Source of the DNA: Chromatiales bacterium
GTDB lineage: Bacteria; Pseudomonadota; Gammaproteobacteria; Steroidobacterales; Woeseiaceae
DNA length: 64,000 nt
NCBI GenBank assembly: GCA_004282875.1
Contig: SHLT01000001.1
Location: forward strand, 85,366 to 149,365
Direction: 5' to 3'
In this document: piece by piece, positions 43,546 to 51,839 of the stretch
Layout of the letters: every line of letters begins with the position of its first letter
Numbering within the stretch: the stretch's first letter is position 1
Made by a program: the position numbers and the translations under genes
Notes under the pieces: generated by a model
Seen by the model: only the letters and a program-made list of their open reading frames with translations
Database searches by the model: none
What the model was told of the DNA's origin: nothing

Positions 43546-45972
43546 ATGTTTTGGAACAACGTAAAGATCGCCCTCCGTAACCTGCGCAAGAACAAGGTGT
43601 TCGCGCTGGTCAACATCCTGGGGCTCGCGCTGGGCCTCACGATCTATGTGTTTGGTGGCTTGCTCGTCAAGTACGAAAGCACCCATGACATGTTTTTCAA
43701 GAATGCGGCGAACATCTATACGATCGGGTCCATAGCGGCACCCGACCTCAATGTCGGCGTGGACAAGTTCAACGCGACATTTACAACCGTCGGGCCGATC
43801 ATCGAAGCTGAGCTGCAGGACGTAGAGCTGACGGCCCGCACCGTTAACAGCGAATACCTGTTGGCGGTCGGGGACAGGTCCTTTTATGAAGGCATCAGCT
43901 TTGCCGACGCTGCGCTGCTGGAAATCTTTGATTTCGAGTACATCCGCGGAGATGCAACGGCCTTGCAGGACCCGTCCGGTCTCGTGCTCACCGAGTCGTC
44001 AGCGATCAAGTACTTCGGTAATACCGACGTCATGGGCGAGACGGTCACGTTTGACAACGAGTTCGATTTTCACGTCACGGCCGTGATCGAAGATATGCCG
44101 CTTAACTCGCACTTTGCTTCGTCGGTAATCTCCGACGGGGCGCCGGGGTTCCTGGTACCAATCGACGGTCTCAACCGGATGCGCGACTGGGACCTCGCGG
44201 GCAACTGGAACAACCTTTCAATCAACAACATGACGTACGTACTGCTGCCCGACGCGCTCGACGAGGCGTGGCTGAACACACAGATGGATGGCATCTACGA
44301 ACGCATGGTGCCTGATGACCAGAAGCAGGTTATCGCGGATCTGACCGTTGCCCCGTTGCAGCGCGCGAATCTTGCCATCTGGGACATGATCGGCATGCCG
44401 GTCGTTGCCGTGGTATCGCTTCTCAGCTTTCTTGTGCTGCTTGTCGCCTGTGTCAACTATACGAACCTGGCGACGGCGCAATCGCTCGGTCGCAGCCGCG
44501 AAGTCGGCATGCGCAAGACCATGGGCGCCAGCCAGCGCCAGTTGCTCGCGCAATTCCTGATCGAAAGCCTGGTGATCGCGGCCATCTCGATGCTGGTGGC
44601 CATTGCCGCGCTGGAGATGATCATCCCGCTGTTTAATAACGCGGCCGGCAAGAGCCTGACGCTCGACTACCTGGGGACGCTCCCCTGGCTGCTTGTCACG
44701 ACCGTGCTCGTCGGCCTGTTCGCGGGCATGTACCCGGCGTGGCTGATTACCCGGGCAAGCCCGATTGATGCACTGCGGGACATGGCTCGTAAAGGCAAGA
44801 AGGGTGCCCGTATGCGCTCCGTGATGATCGGTGCGCAGTTCGCGATTTCCGCGTTCATGCTGGCGATCGTTTCGATTGTCTACATGCAAAACGAGAAGGT
44901 GAAGGAGTCGAGCTATGTCTTCCCGCGGTCTGAAATCTACACGATGGATCGCCTGTTCGTGGAGGGCATCAAGGACCGGCTGGATACGCTGAAATTCGAG
45001 CTGGAATCTCTGCCCAACGTGGCGGCGGTTTCCTACTCGTCACAGGTGCCGTTCGAGCAAAACAACTCGCAGAGCGGAGTTTCACTGCAGCCCGGTGATG
45101 CGGCAGGGCAGATCAACCTGCACACGATGGACCTGTCGCCGGACTTCTTCGCGACCTATGATATTCCGTTGCTGGCCGGTCGTCCGCTGGACAGGAACAT
45201 TGCGAACGACATCCAGACGGAAGACTCCGAGAGTATCAACGTGGTCATCAACGAGCTGGCGCTCGAGAAGCTGCAGTTCGGCACGCCGGAGAACGCTATC
45301 AACCAGCGGTTCTTCCGGCTGGACGATGACGGTGGGGCCACCGAGTACCTTGTTGTCGGCGTCGTACCAACACAGAACATCGTGGGTCTTTTCAATGAAG
45401 TGAAGCCCTGGATGTTCTCCTACGATCCGTCCAATCTGCGTATCGGCTCGATTCGCATTACCGGTGGCAGCATCATGGACACGGTCGAGCAGATCGAAGA
45501 TGCGTGGGATCGCGTCATTCCGGAGTACCCGCTTCAGGGCCGCTTCCTCGACGACGTATTCGATGACGTCTACCAGATTCTGAAATTCATGAACATGGCA
45601 CTGGCCGGTTTCGCCTTCATTGCGCTGGCGCTGGCCATGGTAGGCCTATTCGGGCTGGCAGCTTTCATGGCAGCGCAACGAACCAAGGAAATCGGGATGC
45701 GCAAGGTCCTCGGCGCAAGCACGATGCAGATCGCCCGACTGCTGGTGTGGCAGTTCTCTACGCCGGTGTTGTGGGCGCTGGCTGTAGCGCTTCCCGCGGC
45801 CTATTTCGCCACGACGACCTACCTGAACTTCTTCGCGGAGCGCATTGACTCGCCAGTACTGATACTCGTCCTGGCCGGCGCATTGGCGGTGATGCTGGCG
45901 TGGGGTACGGTGGCCGGACACGCAATACGCATCGCGCGTTCGAACCCGATCGTGGCGTTGCGTTACGAGTAA
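43546..45972 (+). CDS. FtsX/MacB-family ABC transporter permease
   Basis: An 808-residue permease with duplicated MacB-PCD and FtsX halves. It opens WNNVKIALRNLRKNKVFALVNILGLALGLTI, has periplasmic core domains at about 50-260 and 450-660, and two FtsX blocks (LVACVNYTNLATAQSLGRSREVGMRKTMGAS; LAAFMAAQRTKEIGMRKVLGAS). The double-length architecture is typical of permeases that carry both halves in one chain. Its 3' end is 3 bp from the convergent TANGO2-like gene. With its adaptor and ATPase it forms a sigma-54-controlled exporter. Confidence 0.92.
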   Translation: MFWNNVKIALRNLRKNKVFALVNILGLALGLTIYVFGGLLVKYESTHDMFFKNAANIYTIGSIAAPDLNVGVDKFNATFTTVGPIIEAELQDVELTARTVNSEYLLAVGDRSFYEGISFADAALLEIFDFEYIRGDATALQDPSGLVLTESSAIKYFGNTDVMGETVTFDNEFDFHVTAVIEDMPLNSHFASSVISDGAPGFLVPIDGLNRMRDWDLAGNWNNLSINNMTYVLLPDALDEAWLNTQMDGIYERMVPDDQKQVIADLTVAPLQRANLAIWDMIGMPVVAVVSLLSFLVLLVACVNYTNLATAQSLGRSREVGMRKTMGASQRQLLAQFLIESLVIAAISMLVAIAALEMIIPLFNNAAGKSLTLDYLGTLPWLLVTTVLVGLFAGMYPAWLITRASPIDALRDMARKGKKGARMRSVMIGAQFAISAFMLAIVSIVYMQNEKVKESSYVFPRSEIYTMDRLFVEGIKDRLDTLKFELESLPNVAAVSYSSQVPFEQNNSQSGVSLQPGDAAGQINLHTMDLSPDFFATYDIPLLAGRPLDRNIANDIQTEDSESINVVINELALEKLQFGTPENAINQRFFRLDDDGGATEYLVVGVVPTQNIVGLFNEVKPWMFSYDPSNLRIGSIRITGGSIMDTVEQIEDAWDRVIPEYPLQGRFLDDVFDDVYQILKFMNMALAGFAFIALALAMVGLFGLAAFMAAQRTKEIGMRKVLGASTMQIARLLVWQFSTPVLWALAVALPAAYFATTTYLNFFAERIDSPVLILVLAGALAVMLAWGTVAGHAIRIARSNPIVALRYE

Positions 45973-45975
45973 GCG

Positions 45976-46731
45976 TCAGGGACCAAACGAGAATTTCGAC
46001 TCGCCGGCCTGGCGGCCGGTGGGGTCGAAGCGCCGCTCTGTAAAACGCCAGTTGCCGTTCTTGTCGGCCAGGACGATCGTGGTGCAGCGGGTTCCGTAGT
46101 CGGGCGTGACTATAAAAGGCGCAGTGATCGCGTGAGCTTTTTCGAAGTCGAGATGACCGGTCTCGACTTCAGCAACCGGCGCCTTACCGCGATCGTCCAT
46201 CATGCGCAGCAAGCGGCTCTCATCGATCTCGCGCCTGGTTACCAGAGACGCGAGCTCCGCCTTGCTGCGTTCCACCTTGTGCCAGGGTCCGTCGAGCAGC
46301 GCATTGCTCAGACCGTAAGTGCCTGGTGCCAATGCACGAGTCCCTTCCTCTCGATTCGACAGGTAGGCAACTTCGTTGATCGTGCCGACGATGAGGTTGA
46401 AGCCCGCGTATGCGCTCCCCCTGATAGTCTCCAGGTAGTCGCGAGGTTCCATCCGGCTCTCGAGAAAACCGGTAACGAGGTGACCGCGAGACAGGAGCAT
46501 CGGCGAAGAGCGCGCTGCATCGCGAAAGTTGGTCACGGTCGCGAAGCGTCCATTTCTGTGCAGCGCGAGCCACGCTCCACCCGCCTGCAGGTCTCGTCCG
46601 CCCAGGATGTCGGGTTTGTCGGGCCACCAGTGCGCGGCCTGGGTCGGACGCGCGTGAAATTCGTCGCGATTGGCGGCCAGGATCAGGGGGTAATCCGGAT
46701 GCTGGCCGATGTTAAGAGCGATCAGGCACAT
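45976..46731 (-). CDS. NRDE/TANGO2 family protein
   Basis: A 251-residue protein starting MCLIALNI and carrying the eponymous NRDE motif in LILAANRDEFHARPT, with a Cys2 N-terminus as expected for an Ntn-hydrolase-like fold. Human TANGO2 belongs to this family; a bacterial function is not firmly established, though links to haem trafficking have been proposed. The start at 46731 is chosen from the MCLI opening. It lies 13 bp downstream of nudC on the same strand. Confidence 0.88.
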   Translation of the reverse strand: MCLIALNIGQHPDYPLILAANRDEFHARPTQAAHWWPDKPDILGGRDLQAGGAWLALHRNGRFATVTNFRDAARSSPMLLSRGHLVTGFLESRMEPRDYLETIRGSAYAGFNLIVGTINEVAYLSNREEGTRALAPGTYGLSNALLDGPWHKVERSKAELASLVTRREIDESRLLRMMDDRGKAPVAEVETGHLDFEKAHAITAPFIVTPDYGTRCTTIVLADKNGNWRFTERRFDPTGRQAGESKFSFGP

Positions 46732-46744
46732 GGGAAAGCCGCCC

Positions 46745-47629
46745 TCAGCCCGTGCCGAGCCAGTGATTGACGAGGCGGCGGGCGATCGAAATCCGAAAAG
46801 GCAGACCCGTTTCCCCCGAGCCCAGCTGTTCACGCGTGAACCAGCGAGCGTCATCAAGTTCACCGTCGTTAAGACGAATGTCCGTCGAGGTCGCCTCCGC
46901 GACAAAGCCGAGCATCAACGACGACGGGAAGGGCCAGGGTTGGGAGCTGTGATAGCTGACCCGGCCTACGCGAATGTTGGTTTCCTCGTACACTTCGCGT
47001 CGCACCGCGTCTTCGAGGCTTTCACCGGGCTCCACGAAGCCGGCGATCGTTGAGTATCGACCTTCCGGCCAGTCGGCCTGGCGACCCAGCAGGCACCGGT
47101 CGCCATCGGCAACGAGCACGATAATGGCCGGGTCGGTGCGTGGAAAAAGTTCGGTGTTGCAGACTGGATTGCAGCAACGCCGCGTGTTGCCCCCCGCTTC
47201 CGGCTGCGACGCCGAGCCGCACTTGCTGCAGAACAAGCTTGCGTTGTGCCAGAGTACGATGGCCCGAGCATGCGCGACCAGGTTCGCCTCGTCGGGTGGC
47301 AATACGGTGCCGAGAAAACGCAGATCCTTGAATTCGCCGAGATCCGCGAAGGGTGCTTCCTGCCTGCGGTCGATGGACACGGCAAACGCCGGATGGTTGC
47401 GGAACAGGCCGAGGAAAATAACGTTCTGTTCGTCGATAAACGCTTCGACCTGCGCGTGCTCGAGGAGGACCGCGCCGGGTGGATCGCCGCCTGCCAGGCA
47501 GCGATCACCCCAGACTGGCACGAAGCGAGTGCCGTGCGCCGACATCGCTTCGGCCAGCCAGTCAGGGTCCTTGCGGCGCTCGCCGCTGCGGTCGACAAAG
47601 GCGCCCGCGAAGACGTTATGGTCTTCCAT
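46745..47629 (-). CDS. nudC: NADH pyrophosphatase / RNA deNADding hydrolase NudC
   Basis: Hydrolyses NADH and removes NAD caps from RNA. The 294 residues have the zinc ribbon (CSKCG, then CCNPVCNTE), the Nudix box GFVEPGESLEDAVRREVYEETNI with all essential Glu residues, and the NudC-specific SQPWPFPSSLMLGF array that distinguishes it from other Nudix proteins. Forms a pair with the downstream TANGO2-like gene. Confidence 0.95.
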   Translation of the reverse strand: MEDHNVFAGAFVDRSGERRKDPDWLAEAMSAHGTRFVPVWGDRCLAGGDPPGAVLLEHAQVEAFIDEQNVIFLGLFRNHPAFAVSIDRRQEAPFADLGEFKDLRFLGTVLPPDEANLVAHARAIVLWHNASLFCSKCGSASQPEAGGNTRRCCNPVCNTELFPRTDPAIIVLVADGDRCLLGRQADWPEGRYSTIAGFVEPGESLEDAVRREVYEETNIRVGRVSYHSSQPWPFPSSLMLGFVAEATSTDIRLNDGELDDARWFTREQLGSGETGLPFRISIARRLVNHWLGTG

Positions 47630-47661
47630 CGTAGGAGCTGTCCGACCCTGGCGGGCGTTGA

Positions 47662-48048
47662 TCAGTTCTTTGCGAGCAGATCGCGGATTTCTGTGAGCAG
47701 CGTTTCTTCCGCCGACGGCTTGGGCGGCTCAGCAGGCTTCTCTTCTTCCTTCTTCTTCATCGAGTTCATGCCCTTGATCAACATGAAGATCGCGAACGCG
47801 ACAATCAGGAAGCTGATGACGGTGTCGATGAAAATGCCGTAATTGATCGTTGCTGCGTTTTCGCCTTCCCCGAGTGCGATAGCGAGTTCGCTGAAGCTTA
47901 TGCCCCCCATCATCATGCCAATCGGCGGCATGATGACGTCAGATACCAACGACGAAACGATTTTGCCGAACGCGGCGCCGATAATGATACCGACAGCCAT
48001 ATCGACAACGTTGCCCCTCATCGCAAAGTCTTTGAATTCTTTTAGCAT
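47662..48048 (-). CDS. mscL: Large-conductance mechanosensitive channel
   Basis: Inner-membrane pressure valve, 128 residues. The N-terminal helix [27 protein letters not shown] and TM2 [16 protein letters not shown] are characteristic, and the C-terminus is a charged helix ([29 protein letters not shown]). It opens [13 protein letters not shown] as usual. Not operonic with nudC by spacing (32 bp), but on the same strand. Confidence 0.96.
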   Translation of the reverse strand: MLKEFKDFAMRGNVVDMAVGIIIGAAFGKIVSSLVSDVIMPPIGMMMGGISFSELAIALGEGENAATINYGIFIDTVISFLIVAFAIFMLIKGMNSMKKKEEEKPAEPPKPSAEETLLTEIRDLLAKN

Positions 48049-48075
48049 TTGGTCTAACTCCCATATGAATCGTTT

Positions 48076-48669
48076 TTATTCTGGTACGGCTGGGCCGCGT
48101 GGCAACAGTGTACCGGAAGTCGCCGAAATCTCGCAGTTGGGGCAGGTCTTGTTGTCCAGTGCGAAGGCGTCCTGAACGTAGCGCGCATCGCACTGGCCAC
48201 AAGCCGCGAGGTAGAGTTCGTCGTTGTAGCCAATGCAATGCAGCAGGTTCCAGGCCCACTCGAAATTGAGCTTTACCTCGTCGTGCAGTAACAGGTAGGT
48301 CTCGTAGGCGCGGCAGAGGCGGTGCCCGAATTCCACGTCGGGGCGGGGCCAGCGCGGATGTACGGCATCGTTTTCATCGATCCGCACCAGCAGCCCGGCA
48401 CAAAACAACGCGACCAGCGTTGTCGCCTGCAGCTGGCTTTCCGGGTTTTTCACGTAGCGCTGCACCTGGCGCGGCGATTTTCCGCGTCGACGCTTGATGT
48501 CGGCCCGGCCGCTATTGCGAAAATAGGTCGAGTACAGCTTGCGAATCCTGTCGTCGGACAGACCCGTACACTCCCGGATAGTGCGGGTCCGGGCCTCGTG
48601 CCGGATCATTCTGAGGGCCAGCTCGAACTGGCTGCGTTCCCCTGCGTAGCGATCATCTGTCAGTCTCAT
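48076..48669 (-). CDS. FlhC-like transcriptional regulator
   Basis: A 197-residue homologue of the flagellar master regulator subunit FlhC, recognisable by the N-terminal helix set and the C-terminal zinc site CGQCDARYVQDAFALDNKTCPNC, which has two CxxC pairs. No flhD and no flagellar genes are in the window, so it is probably an orphan regulator with a different role. It is divergent from a gene of unknown function across a very AT-rich spacer. Confidence 0.75.
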   Translation of the reverse strand: MRLTDDRYAGERSQFELALRMIRHEARTRTIRECTGLSDDRIRKLYSTYFRNSGRADIKRRRGKSPRQVQRYVKNPESQLQATTLVALFCAGLLVRIDENDAVHPRWPRPDVEFGHRLCRAYETYLLLHDEVKLNFEWAWNLLHCIGYNDELYLAACGQCDARYVQDAFALDNKTCPNCEISATSGTLLPRGPAVPE

Positions 48670-48810
48670 TATTTACTCTTTGTGATAGAAAAAGACCATA
48701 TATAGAGTTACGATACCCTATATCATCCATACATGGTCCGACAATCAAATATATAGAAACTAAAAAAACGCACGAAAAAGGGGCCGACGACGTGCGACAC
48801 GGGAGGTTGT
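48670..48810. promoter_or_regulatory. AT-rich divergent spacer between the FlhC-like gene and an unknown gene
   Basis: About 140 bp of strongly AT-rich sequence in an otherwise GC-rich region, with ATATATAGAG and CTATATCATC facing each other and GACCAT paired with ATGGTC about 33 bases away. These could be operator half-sites for the divergent regulator or curved DNA; no single promoter stands out. Confidence 0.5.
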
Positions 48811-49428
48811 ATGGAATACGAGGGGTTAACGCAGGATGACCTTGCCAACGTCAGGGCGCTGAATCGGCGCTGGCTGCGGCTGCGACAGAACGACGCACGC
48901 TGCGGTGCGCCGTTGGCCGACAAACAAGTCGAGCACCTGGCGGCTGCGCCGTTCTTGTTGTTCTCGTTCCAGGAACAGGATCAACGGCTGTGGCAGGCAT
49001 TGCTCCGCGCTGACGGGCAGCAGGACCTGCTCACTAGGACAGCAACGTCTTCGGCCGAACTACGCGCCCTGCAGGCGGCCGGCCTGGCATTCCTCTGGGA
49101 ACTCGTGCGACGTAATCCCTACGCGGCGCGCGTCGTGAGCGGCGCACCGCTGAGCTGGTGCGAGCAGCTTGCGTCGTTGACCCTTGTGCGGCTGCTGGAG
49201 AGCACCGCGGACGGCATCGTGCTCGAATCGCGCTTCGACGACGAGTCGTCCCTGTATCGGCGCCTGTTGCAGAGAGGAAGCAGCGCTCGGCAGGAGACCC
49301 GTGTCTTTGCGCAGATCGGCGCTCTCCAGGCGATGTTGACGAGCGCGACACTCGTTCCCTATCGACGGTTCCCGGCCGCAGCCTGTGGCATGCCGCAACC
49401 GGCCGAACAGGTGGCCGATAAGGTGTGA
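48811..49428 (+). CDS. Hypothetical protein divergent from FlhC-like gene
   Basis: A 205-residue protein that I do not recognise. It looks all-alpha, with no signal peptide or transmembrane helix, and has several Trp/Leu-rich helices (QDQRLWQALLRAD; LAFLWELVRRNPYAARVV). The start is well supported by GGGAGG four bases before the ATG. The divergent FlhC-like gene may be its regulator, or the two may form a functional pair, but there is no direct evidence. Confidence 0.7.
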   Translation: MEYEGLTQDDLANVRALNRRWLRLRQNDARCGAPLADKQVEHLAAAPFLLFSFQEQDQRLWQALLRADGQQDLLTRTATSSAELRALQAAGLAFLWELVRRNPYAARVVSGAPLSWCEQLASLTLVRLLESTADGIVLESRFDDESSLYRRLLQRGSSARQETRVFAQIGALQAMLTSATLVPYRRFPAAACGMPQPAEQVADKV

Positions 49429-49462
49429 TCGGTACCGGCACGCGGTTACAATACGCGGCCTC

Positions 49463-50386
49463 ATGAAAGCCCTGTCGATCAAAAACCTGACCAAGACCTA
49501 TGCCAACGGCAACCAGGCGCTCAAAGGTATCGACCTGGCGGTCGACGCGGGCGACTTTTATGCGCTACTCGGGCCCAATGGGGCCGGCAAGACCACGGCC
49601 ATCGGCATTATCAGTTCCCTGGTCAACAAGTCAGGCGGCGAAGTCGAGATTTTCGGCCACAGCATCGATTCGGAGCTCGAAGCGGCCAAGGCGTGCCTGG
49701 GCATCGTGCCGCAGGAGATCAACCTCAATCTCTGGGAGACCGTCGGCAATACGGTCATGAACCAGGCCGGGTATTACGGACTGAGCGGCAAGCTGCGCAA
49801 GGAGCGCGTCGAGAAGTATCTGCGAGCTCTGCGTCTGTGGGATCGACGCGACGATACGGCTCGCAGCCTTTCCGGTGGCATGAAACGGCGACTCATGATC
49901 GCGCGTGCGCTCGTGCACGAACCGAAGCTCCTGATCCTCGATGAGCCGACGGCAGGGGTCGATATCGAGATTCGCCGCTCGATGTGGGAGTTTCTGCGCG
50001 AGATCAACGCTGCGGGTACGACGATCATCCTGACGACACACTACCTGGAAGAGGCGGAGTCGCTATGCCGGCACATCGCGATCATCGATGAAGGGACCAT
50101 TATTGAAGACGCGCGTATGAGCCAGGTCCTGCGCAAGTTGCAGCGCGAGGTGTTCGTGCTGAGCCTGTCGGAACAACTTGAGGAGGCGCCGACCCTAACC
50201 GGCTTCGAGACGCGCCTGCGCGAAGACTGCGAGCTCGAAGTCGAAAAAGGGCCTGAAAGCGATCTCAATGAGTTGTTCGAGCAACTGAATGCGCAGGGAA
50301 TTCGCGTGGTCAGTCTGCGCAATAAAGCGAACCGACTGGAAGAGATGTTCATGCACCTCGTTGAGAACAAGGGGGCCGCTGCATGA
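49463..50386 (+). CDS. ABC-2 type exporter ATP-binding protein (YadG-like)
   Basis: A 307-residue ATPase with Walker A GPNGAGKTTAIG, the Q-loop VPQEINLNLWETV, signature SLSGGMKRRLMIARAL, Walker B LLILDEPTAGVD and switch TTHYLEEAE. The C-terminal extension after residue 220 is typical of YadG. The ATG at 49463 (MKALSIKNLTKTY) is used; the track start lies in the preceding gene. It overlaps the permease by 4 bp. Confidence 0.92.
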   Translation: MKALSIKNLTKTYANGNQALKGIDLAVDAGDFYALLGPNGAGKTTAIGIISSLVNKSGGEVEIFGHSIDSELEAAKACLGIVPQEINLNLWETVGNTVMNQAGYYGLSGKLRKERVEKYLRALRLWDRRDDTARSLSGGMKRRLMIARALVHEPKLLILDEPTAGVDIEIRRSMWEFLREINAAGTTIILTTHYLEEAESLCRHIAIIDEGTIIEDARMSQVLRKLQREVFVLSLSEQLEEAPTLTGFETRLREDCELEVEKGPESDLNELFEQLNAQGIRVVSLRNKANRLEEMFMHLVENKGAAA

Positions 50387-51156
50387 ACATCGCGCTGAAT
50401 CTCGTTGCGGCGAAAACCATCATCCGTAAGGAAATGGTGCGTGTACTGCGCATCTGGATCCAGACGATCGTGCCGCCCGCGATTACGATGACGCTCTACT
50501 TTATTATTTTTGGCAACCTGATCGGGCGTCGAATCGGCGTCATGGATGGCTTCGATTACATGCAGTACATTGCGCCGGGCCTGATCATGATGTCGGTCAT
50601 TACGAATTCCTACGGCAACGTGGTGTCGTCATTCTTCGGCGCGAAATTCGGCCGGCACGTCGAGGAAATGCTGGTTGCGCCGATGTCCTACGCGACGATC
50701 ATCATTGGTCACGTAGCGGGCGGCGTGCTGCGCGGACTGCTCGTCGGCGCGCTGGTTACCGTCGTCGCGCTGTTTTTCACGAAGCTGCAGGTTGCACACC
50801 CGTTCATCATGATCTCGATCGTATTGTTGTCGTCGATCGTGTTCTCACTGGCGGGGTTCATCAACGCGGTCTTTGCCAGGAAGTTTGACGACATCTCGAT
50901 TATTCCGACGTTTGTATTGACGCCATTGACGTATCTCGGGGGCGTTTTCTACTCGATCTCACTGCTGCCCGAGTTCTGGCAGAACGCGTCGAAACTGAAT
51001 CCGATTCTCTACATGGTCAACGCATTCCGCTACGGCATCCTTGGGACATCCGACATCAGCATCGGTCATGCCTACGCGATTCTCCTCGTGTTCGTCGTGG
51101 TGCTGTTCTCAGGATGCATGTTCCTCATGCGCCGAGGTATCGGGATTCGTGAGTAA
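50383..51156 (+). CDS. ABC-2 type exporter permease (YadH-like)
   Basis: A 257-residue integral membrane permease of the ABC-2 family with about six hydrophobic segments (for example ITMTLYFIIFGNLI, LLVGALVTVVALFF, IVLLSSIVFSLAGFI and AILLVFVVVLFSGCMFLM). The gene pair resembles yadGH. The substrate is unknown. Confidence 0.9.
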   Translation: MNIALNLVAAKTIIRKEMVRVLRIWIQTIVPPAITMTLYFIIFGNLIGRRIGVMDGFDYMQYIAPGLIMMSVITNSYGNVVSSFFGAKFGRHVEEMLVAPMSYATIIIGHVAGGVLRGLLVGALVTVVALFFTKLQVAHPFIMISIVLLSSIVFSLAGFINAVFARKFDDISIIPTFVLTPLTYLGGVFYSISLLPEFWQNASKLNPILYMVNAFRYGILGTSDISIGHAYAILLVFVVVLFSGCMFLMRRGIGIRE

Positions 51157-51167
51157 CGGCTCCTGAC

Positions 51168-51839
51168 ATGTGTGGTCGTTTCGCGTTCTATTCACCGAGC
51201 GAAGCCGCTGCAGCCCTGTTCGGCGTTTCGGCCTCATCCGAAGTACAGCCACGCTACAATATTGCTCCCACACAGTTTATCGCCGCGGTACGCGATGCCG
51301 AGGACGACGGGCGCGAACTTGTCATGCTGCGCTGGGGGCTCGTCCCGTTCTGGGCCAAGGATCCCGCGATCGGGAACCGCATGATCAACGCGCGCGCTGA
51401 AACCGTGGCCGAGAAGCCTGCCTACCGCGCAGCGTACAAGCACCGGCGCTGCATCGTCCTCGCCGACGGGTTCTATGAGTGGCGCAAGACAGGAGATGGC
51501 AAAACCCCGTATTACATTTCGCTGGCGAGCGATGAGCCGTTCGCACTCGCCGGGTTATGGGAAAACTGGAATGACAAGCAAACGGGCGACTCGCTGCAGT
51601 CAGCGACATTGATTACGACGGCCGCCAACGACTTCATGACGCCGCTGCACCATCGCATGCCCGTGATCCTCGAGGCCGGAACGGCGGGCGACTGGCTGGC
51701 CGGATCGAATGACCTTCTCGACGATGTTGCTGCCATTACGCCGCCCTTGCAGGCGTGGCCGGTCGACCGGCGCGTCAACAACGCGCGCAATGAAGGCGAG
51801 GAGCTAATCGCCGCGGCTGGCGACGTCCTGAGGGGATAA
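51168..51839 (+). CDS. SRAP family abasic-site-processing protein (YedK/HMCES-like)
   Basis: A 223-residue SOS response-associated protein that forms a DNA-protein cross-link with abasic sites in single-stranded DNA. Catalytic Cys2 is in MCGRFAFYS, the Asn in NARAETVAEKP, the Glu in ADGFYEWRK and the His in MTPLHHRMPVIL, all present. Its last 36 bp overlap the 3' end of the convergent FakA-FakB gene. Confidence 0.93.
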   Translation: MCGRFAFYSPSEAAAALFGVSASSEVQPRYNIAPTQFIAAVRDAEDDGRELVMLRWGLVPFWAKDPAIGNRMINARAETVAEKPAYRAAYKHRRCIVLADGFYEWRKTGDGKTPYYISLASDEPFALAGLWENWNDKQTGDSLQSATLITTAANDFMTPLHHRMPVILEAGTAGDWLAGSNDLLDDVAAITPPLQAWPVDRRVNNARNEGEELIAAAGDVLRG

